Source of the DNA: JBFLVU01 sp964589625 | GTDB taxonomy: Bacteria; Acidobacteriota; UBA4820; DSQY01 | Direction of reading: 5' to 3' | NCBI GenBank assembly: GCA_964589625.1 | Contig: CAZPSH010000001.1 | Coordinates: 124,001 to 188,000 of the forward strand | DNA length: 64,000 bases | Shown here: positions 59,680-64,000 of the stretch, piece by piece | Layout: every line of letters starts with the position of its first letter | Numbering within the stretch: the first letter of the stretch is position 1 | The notes under the pieces: model-generated | Database searches by the model: none | Told to the model about the DNA's origin: nothing | Seen by the model: the letters and a program-made list of their open reading frames with translations, nothing else | Position numbers and translations under genes: made by a program

Positions 59680-62579
59680 CGGCCCCTTTCCTTCTCCGCG
59701 ATCCCCCACCCGTTCACGGGGATGCGAAGCAGGCCGCCGGACCGGTCGCGGACCAAGACGTGCCCCTCCTGAAGACCCTTCCGGAAGAGGCGCCCCGTGA
59801 GGGCCACGTCCTGTCGGCAATAGGACTCGATGAGGTCGAAGCGACCCTCCTTGAACCACGCCACCGACTGAACTCCGTCGGCGCTCTTGCCCTCGCCGAA
59901 GTTGGCCTCCCCCAGGGAGGCCAGGGAAACCCGGAAGCCCATTCTCTTCCTCAGCACCTTCAGGAGGTCCAAGGTCTTGACCTTGTGCAGGTCCAAGTCC
60001 GTGTAGGGCTGGAGGACCGCCAGATCGAAGCCGTCCACGTTGAAGCCCACCACAAGCGGCGCGGCCAGAAGGTCCTCCACGAGTGCGCCGGCCTCTTCCT
60101 CGAAATAGGTGCGCCAACGGTCCCGGTCCAGGTCCCAGGTCACGCCCAGGGCCAGACGCATGGCCGCAATGTGACCCCAACCCCCCACTTCGGCGGCGAG
60201 GCGCTGGGTTTCGAGATCGAAGACCAAGCGCCCAGGGGGCAAGGAGGGGGGCTTCCTCCTTCGATTCGTGCCCGGCATCGCGGAGAGATCCACGGGTTTT
60301 GCATCCCCCGCATTTAGATCCTCCATCCCGAGAAGGATCGAGCAGACGAGACGGGCCGCCTCCTTGTCGAGGGGCTTGTTTCCGGAGCCGCACTTGGGGG
60401 ACTGGACGCATCCCGGGCAACCGGTCTCACAGGGGCAACCCCGCAGGAGGTCGGCGGTGGCGTGGAGGAGATCCTCGAAGAGCCCGTAGCCTTTCCTGCA
60501 AAGACCCACTCCACCGGGATAGCCGTCGTAGAGAAATACGGCCGGCCCGCCCGTCTGCGGATGGAGGGGGTAGGAAATGCCGCCGAGATCCCACCGGTCC
60601 GAGAGGGCCTTGAGGGGAAACATGCCGATGAGGGCGTGCTCGAAGGCATGGATGCCTCCCATGAAGTGCAATCCCCTTCCCGCGGCGGCGGGCTCCGAGC
60701 CGGGCGGGAGGACGACCCAGAAGCCCTCCGTCTCGAAGACGATGGGGGGCGCCTCGAGGGGATGCTCCGACAGCGTTTCGCCTCCACTCAGGCTCTTCTT
60801 CACGAAAGAGGTGATGTGCTCCGTGACCTTGAGGCGGCCCAGGCACAGCTCCGCCGGCCCCGTCCTCCGTCGGTCCAGCACCTCAAGGATTTCGGTTTCC
60901 TTGTCCCCCCGCGCCTCGGTGTAGTAGTCCGCATCCGAGGGCCGGGCCACGGCCTTCAAGTCCTTGTGCGATAGCGTCACGATCTCGTAACTCTGGCCCT
61001 GGTGGAGGTACACCGCGCCCGCGTGGCACTCCCGGTGAACCCGCACTCCATCCACTGTCCCGATGGCCTTTCCCGAGGGATCCACGATGCGGTAGCTCTC
61101 CCCGATCCCCCGGAGGCTCATGTCCCGGTGGGGTGAACGGTGCAGGGTGTGCCAGGCCGTGCCCTCCGCGTCCAGAAGGAGGTCGCCCGCCTCCGCCAGG
61201 TCTTCCAGGATGCAGCGGTGGAGCCCCTCGGCGGGGAACTCCGCATCCGCAAGAGGCACCTCCCGCGCCGCGCACAGGAGGTGGGGCGGGAGGAGAAGGG
61301 GGTTTTCCGGGTCGAGTACCGCCTCCTCCAAGGGACGGGTCAACAGGCGATCGGGGTGGGTCACGAAGTACTGGTCCAAGGCGTCGGGCATGGCGATGAG
61401 AAAGACCGCCGCCTCTCCGCTCCCCCGCCCCGCCCGGCCCATGCGCTGAAAGAGGGAGACGAGGGACCCTGGATAGCCCACGAGGACGCACGCGTCGAGC
61501 CCGCCCACGTCGATTCCCACCTCCATGGCCGAGGTGCTCACCACCCCCTTGAGGGATCCGTCGAAGAAGGCGGCCTCGATGCGCCTCCTCTCTGAGGGGA
61601 GAAATCCGGCGCGATAAGACGAGACGCTCTTTCGGTAGGACCGGTCCCTTCGGCACAGCCACGAGTACAGAAGTTCGGTGACTCGACGGGCCTTGGTGAA
61701 TGTGAGCGTTTTCCGCTCCTCCTTCAGGAGCCGGTCCATGACCTCCACGGCCAGGGTGTAGGGGCTCCCCTCCGTTGCGAGCAGGTGGAGTCGGCGCGGG
61801 GGCCTCGGGGCCCCGCTCTCCTCGAGAACAAGGGCCTCCCGCCCGGTGAGGGCGCGGAAGAACCCGCCGGCGTCGGACAAGGTGGCCGATGTTGCCACCC
61901 ACCGGGATTGGGCGCCCGCGCGGTCCAGCACCCGGCCCAGTCTCCACAAGAGGTGATGGACGTTGGCCCCGAAGATCCCCCTGTACACGTGAGCTTCGTC
62001 GAGAACCACCAGGGAGAGTCGCCGAAACCACGCCTCCCAGTTCTCACGGAATGCCAGGAAGGCAAGGTGGAGCATGTCCGGGTTGGTGATGAGGACGGGC
62101 GGAGGGTCCTTTTGGAGTTCCTTGCGACGGGCGCTCCCCGTGTCCCCATCGTACACCGCGGCTCGGAATCCGGCCATTCCGAGGGCTTCCGCGAAGCCGT
62201 TGATCTTGCCGCACTGATCCTGTGCTAGGGCCTTGTAGGGGTAGAGAAAAAGAAAGCGCCGCGAGGAGTCCTCGAGCCAGGCGTTGAGGGCGTACAGCTG
62301 GTAGACCAGGCTCTTGCCGCTGGCCGTAGGCGTGCTGACCATCAGGTCGCGGCCGGCAAGCAGACCCTCGAGCCCCCGCGCCTGGTGGGTGAAGAGGCCC
62401 TTCACACCCGCCCGGGCCAGTCCTGCCCTCAGGTCCTCGCGCAATTGCGACGGAGGCGCCTCAAGGGTGCCCGGGGAAGCGGGCAGATCGAAGGTGGCTT
62501 TCACGTTCTCCCGAAATCGGGGATCCGCGGCGGGCTCCCAAAGGAAGGAGCGGGGAGCGGTGCGGGGGGGACGGGCCAT
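59676..62579 (-). CDS. MrfA-type DEXH helicase fused to an MrfB-like exonuclease
   Basis: 967 residues. Helicase: FTHQARGLEGLLAGRDLMVSTPTASGKSLVYQL (Q motif and Walker A), VVLDEAHVYRG, SATLSDAG, STSAMEVGIDVGGLDACV and FQRMGRAGRGSGEAAV. A DUF1998 region follows with the four-cysteine cluster CPCETGCPGC and QSPKCGSGN, as in B. subtilis MrfA. From about residue 790 there is a DEDD-type nuclease: LVFDLETQ, VVGFNVDGFDLAVL and YCRQDVALTGRLF. MrfA and MrfB act together in mitomycin-damage repair, so the fusion joins the two activities. Confidence 0.88.
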   Translation of the reverse strand: MARPPRTAPRSFLWEPAADPRFRENVKATFDLPASPGTLEAPPSQLREDLRAGLARAGVKGLFTHQARGLEGLLAGRDLMVSTPTASGKSLVYQLYALNAWLEDSSRRFLFLYPYKALAQDQCGKINGFAEALGMAGFRAAVYDGDTGSARRKELQKDPPPVLITNPDMLHLAFLAFRENWEAWFRRLSLVVLDEAHVYRGIFGANVHHLLWRLGRVLDRAGAQSRWVATSATLSDAGGFFRALTGREALVLEESGAPRPPRRLHLLATEGSPYTLAVEVMDRLLKEERKTLTFTKARRVTELLYSWLCRRDRSYRKSVSSYRAGFLPSERRRIEAAFFDGSLKGVVSTSAMEVGIDVGGLDACVLVGYPGSLVSLFQRMGRAGRGSGEAAVFLIAMPDALDQYFVTHPDRLLTRPLEEAVLDPENPLLLPPHLLCAAREVPLADAEFPAEGLHRCILEDLAEAGDLLLDAEGTAWHTLHRSPHRDMSLRGIGESYRIVDPSGKAIGTVDGVRVHRECHAGAVYLHQGQSYEIVTLSHKDLKAVARPSDADYYTEARGDKETEILEVLDRRRTGPAELCLGRLKVTEHITSFVKKSLSGGETLSEHPLEAPPIVFETEGFWVVLPPGSEPAAAGRGLHFMGGIHAFEHALIGMFPLKALSDRWDLGGISYPLHPQTGGPAVFLYDGYPGGVGLCRKGYGLFEDLLHATADLLRGCPCETGCPGCVQSPKCGSGNKPLDKEAARLVCSILLGMEDLNAGDAKPVDLSAMPGTNRRRKPPSLPPGRLVFDLETQRLAAEVGGWGHIAAMRLALGVTWDLDRDRWRTYFEEEAGALVEDLLAAPLVVGFNVDGFDLAVLQPYTDLDLHKVKTLDLLKVLRKRMGFRVSLASLGEANFGEGKSADGVQSVAWFKEGRFDLIESYCRQDVALTGRLFRKGLQEGHVLVRDRSGGLLRIPVNGWGIAEKERGR

Positions 62580-62600
62580 TGGGCTTCCTGGCCGGCGGCC

Positions 62601-63044
62601 CTACCAGGCCTCTCCGGCCCGGACCTTGCGGAGGTAGTGGATGTCCTTCCGAAGAACGTAGCCCTCCCGCTGAAAAAGGGCCAGGCTGGGACCGTTCCAG
62701 TCCTCGATGAGGCAGGCGACGATGCCGCGGCCCCGCCTTTCGAAGGCCTCTTCGCAAGCGGCGATGAGGCGCGCGCCGATACCCGCCCTCCGAAAGGAAG
62801 GGGCAACGGCGAGCCGGTTGATCCACCCCTTCCGCCCGTCGTCCGTTCCCAAAACGACACCGACCAGCGCGCCTCCGACGTAGGCGCCCAGGAGAAAGGC
62901 GCTGCCCGTGGCCAGCTCCTCCTCCATCCGTTCCACGGAGTCCCGGCCCTCCGGATGAAAGGGAAGGTCTGCCTCTGTCCACAAGCGATGGACCGCCGGG
63001 ATATCCTGCGGGCCCAGCGCCTGGACGATGGCTCCCTCGCTCAT
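62601..63044 (-). CDS. GNAT family N-acetyltransferase
   Basis: 147 residues, a single GNAT fold: LGAYVGGALVGVVLGTDDGRKGWINRLAVAPSFRRAGIGARLIAA contains the beta4 strand and the acetyl-CoA motif RRAGIG, with ALFQREGYVLRKDIHYLRKV at the end, resembling RimI-like or YpeA-type enzymes. Acceptor unknown. GGAGGG precedes the ATG at 63044; it follows tusA by 16 bases and precedes the helicase gene by 21. Confidence 0.9.
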   Translation of the reverse strand: MSEGAIVQALGPQDIPAVHRLWTEADLPFHPEGRDSVERMEEELATGSAFLLGAYVGGALVGVVLGTDDGRKGWINRLAVAPSFRRAGIGARLIAACEEAFERRGRGIVACLIEDWNGPSLALFQREGYVLRKDIHYLRKVRAGEAW

Positions 63045-63060
63045 CACGTGGCCCTCCGTC

Positions 63061-63321
63061 CTAGCGTGACTTCCGAATAAAGGACCGGACCGTCCGGCCC
63101 TCTTGCACGAATCCCGCCCACTCGTGCCCTGCGCTCCTGCAGAACGCCGGTAGGTCGGCCTTGACACCCTGGTCGTCCGCCAGCACCTCGAGCACCTGGC
63201 CCGGGGCCATGGCCTTCAGCGCCTCCGCGACCCGAACCACGGGAAGGGGGCACAGGAGCCCCAGGCAGTCGAGATGCGCGTCACCAGAGCCTGGGCTGGG
63301 GATCAGCGCCGCCCGCGTCAT
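63061..63321 (-). CDS. TusA family sulfurtransferase
   Basis: 86 residues with the CPxP motif of TusA proteins in DCLGLLCPLPVVRVAEALKAMAPGQ and the strand LEVLADDQGVKADLPAFCRSAGH. The cysteine carries persulfide sulfur for tRNA thiolation or other uses. A strong AAAGGAGG lies before the ATG at 63321. Its start overlaps the 3' end of the HD-domain gene by 41 bases. Confidence 0.92.
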   Translation of the reverse strand: MTRAALIPSPGSGDAHLDCLGLLCPLPVVRVAEALKAMAPGQVLEVLADDQGVKADLPAFCRSAGHEWAGFVQEGRTVRSFIRKSR

Positions 63322-64000
63322 CGTCCCTGCCTCCTTTCTTCCCAAGTCCGGAGGCATCCCCCTCCTCGGAGGCGTCGCCCGGCCGGATGCGGTAGTAGCT
63401 TTTCTTGAGGGGATTTTCCCGTCCCGACGTGAACGGACCGCTGTTCTCACCCGCCTTCTCCAGCGCTGTGAGGCAGTTCTGGACCTTGGCGTCGAGGTTG
63501 TCCAGGTGGTGAAAGAAGACGGCTTCCGGGGTCTGGGGGTCCACGGGGCTCCCGAACCCCTCGGAGCGTTCCCCCTGGTGGCTCAGGACCAGGTGTACGA
63601 GGTGCCGCCGCTTCTCTAGGGGAAAGCCCGGAAGCGAGTCGCAGAGCCGCTCCACCAAGCGCGCCCCCATGTAGATGTGGCCCAGGAGCTTTCCGTCCGT
63701 CGTGTACTCGAATCCCGGCTCGCTGGAGATTTCCACCGCCTTCCCTGCATCGTGAAGGAAACACCCGCAGAGCAAGAGGTCCGCGTCGAGCCCTGGGTAG
63801 TTCGGCGCCAGGATCCTCACGCCCCGCGCCAGGCTCAAAGAGTGCTCCATCAGGCCGCCCACCCAAGCGTGATGGATGGACTTGGCGGCGGGAGCCTGCC
63901 GGAACGCGGCAAAGTGTTCATCGGCCCGAAAGGCCTTCAGGAGACGGACGCAGTCCCGGTCCTTCATGCGCGACAGGATCTTCTCGAACTCCTCGGCCAT
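63281..64000 (-). CDS. HD-domain protein, YhaM 3'-5' exoribonuclease-like (5' partial)
   Basis: 239 residues are visible and the frame is open to the window edge, so the ATG at 64000 may be internal. An HD domain shows SIHHAWVGGLMEHSLSLARG, LLCGCFLHDAGKAVEI and LVHLVLSHQGERSEG, as in YhaM/CBF1-type exoribonucleases, whose N-terminal OB domain would lie outside the window. The carboxyl 30 residues (EEGDASGLGKKGGRDDDAGG) are low complexity and overlap the tusA start. Confidence 0.8.
   Translation of the reverse strand: MAEEFEKILSRMKDRDCVRLLKAFRADEHFAAFRQAPAAKSIHHAWVGGLMEHSLSLARGVRILAPNYPGLDADLLLCGCFLHDAGKAVEISSEPGFEYTTDGKLLGHIYMGARLVERLCDSLPGFPLEKRRHLVHLVLSHQGERSEGFGSPVDPQTPEAVFFHHLDNLDAKVQNCLTALEKAGENSGPFTSGRENPLKKSYYRIRPGDASEEGDASGLGKKGGRDDDAGGADPQPRLW

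Overview
The window is GC-rich chromosomal DNA from a Gram-negative, probably aerobic bacterium. Evidence for an outer membrane is an OmpA-type protein, a DUF1207 beta-barrel protein and an OlsF-like ornithine-lipid synthase. Evidence for oxygen use is an oxygen-dependent coproporphyrinogen oxidase (hemF). The mix of a suf operon, an MglA-type GTPase, a zinc-ribbon/GYF membrane protein, DUF362/DUF6599-like secreted proteins and a long-form urocanase fits Acidobacteriota or a related deep phylum best. That placement is inference; there is no rRNA or tRNA gene here to confirm it. I saw no phage, insertion sequence or CRISPR array.

Layout. 1-5 kb: start of an ornithine aminotransferase gene, a broken TudS/DUF1722 gene, hemF, a TIGR01777 protein and corA. 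5-14 kb: ddl, a broken aspartyl protease gene, two SDR enzymes, a cytidylate-kinase-like protein, an O-methyltransferase, an aromatic amino acid decarboxylase, a response-regulator remnant, an nrnA-like phosphoesterase and an elbB-like gene. 14.2-15.3 kb: an AT-richer island with two orphan ORFs on the minus strand. 15.4-22.4 kb: an eleven-gene minus-strand operon, sufR-sufC-sufB-sufD-sufU-Rieske-sufS-DUF2892-31 aa membrane peptide-trxA-fmdB, with a promoter and overlapping operator palindromes at one end and an intrinsic terminator at the other.

22.4-32.9 kb: a ChaN-like protein, a coiled-coil/STAS/MglA operon, hflX, a DUF47 (PhoU-like) gene, purN-tyrS-tatA, a quinone oxidoreductase and a glycoside hydrolase. 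33-44.8 kb: a zinc-ribbon/GYF membrane protein, DUF1207 barrel, dienelactone hydrolase, hutU, a PiT phosphate transporter with a structured leader, a cold-shock gene with a textbook terminator, a wrecked sigma-54 activator gene, an S9 peptidase and ompA. 45-51.5 kb: OlsF-like acyltransferase fusion, DUF1304 and DUF188 proteins, a serine hydrolase, a broken alpha/beta hydrolase and a DUF4342 protein. 51.5-64 kb: a coupled DUF362/DUF6599-like pair, a polyprenyl-phosphate sugar transferase, an ArnD-like protein lacking its catalytic residues, a six-PAS histidine kinase, a fused MrfA-MrfB-type helicase-nuclease, a GNAT enzyme, a TusA protein and an HD-domain protein cut by the window edge.

Three things stand out. 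First, at least five genes are broken in the same way: recognisable amino and carboxyl ends are kept while the core is deleted or frameshifted. Second, the suf operon is unusually long and carries redox and membrane cargo. Third, many genes have a -10-like hexamer placed 21-30 nt before the start codon, suggesting very short leaders.
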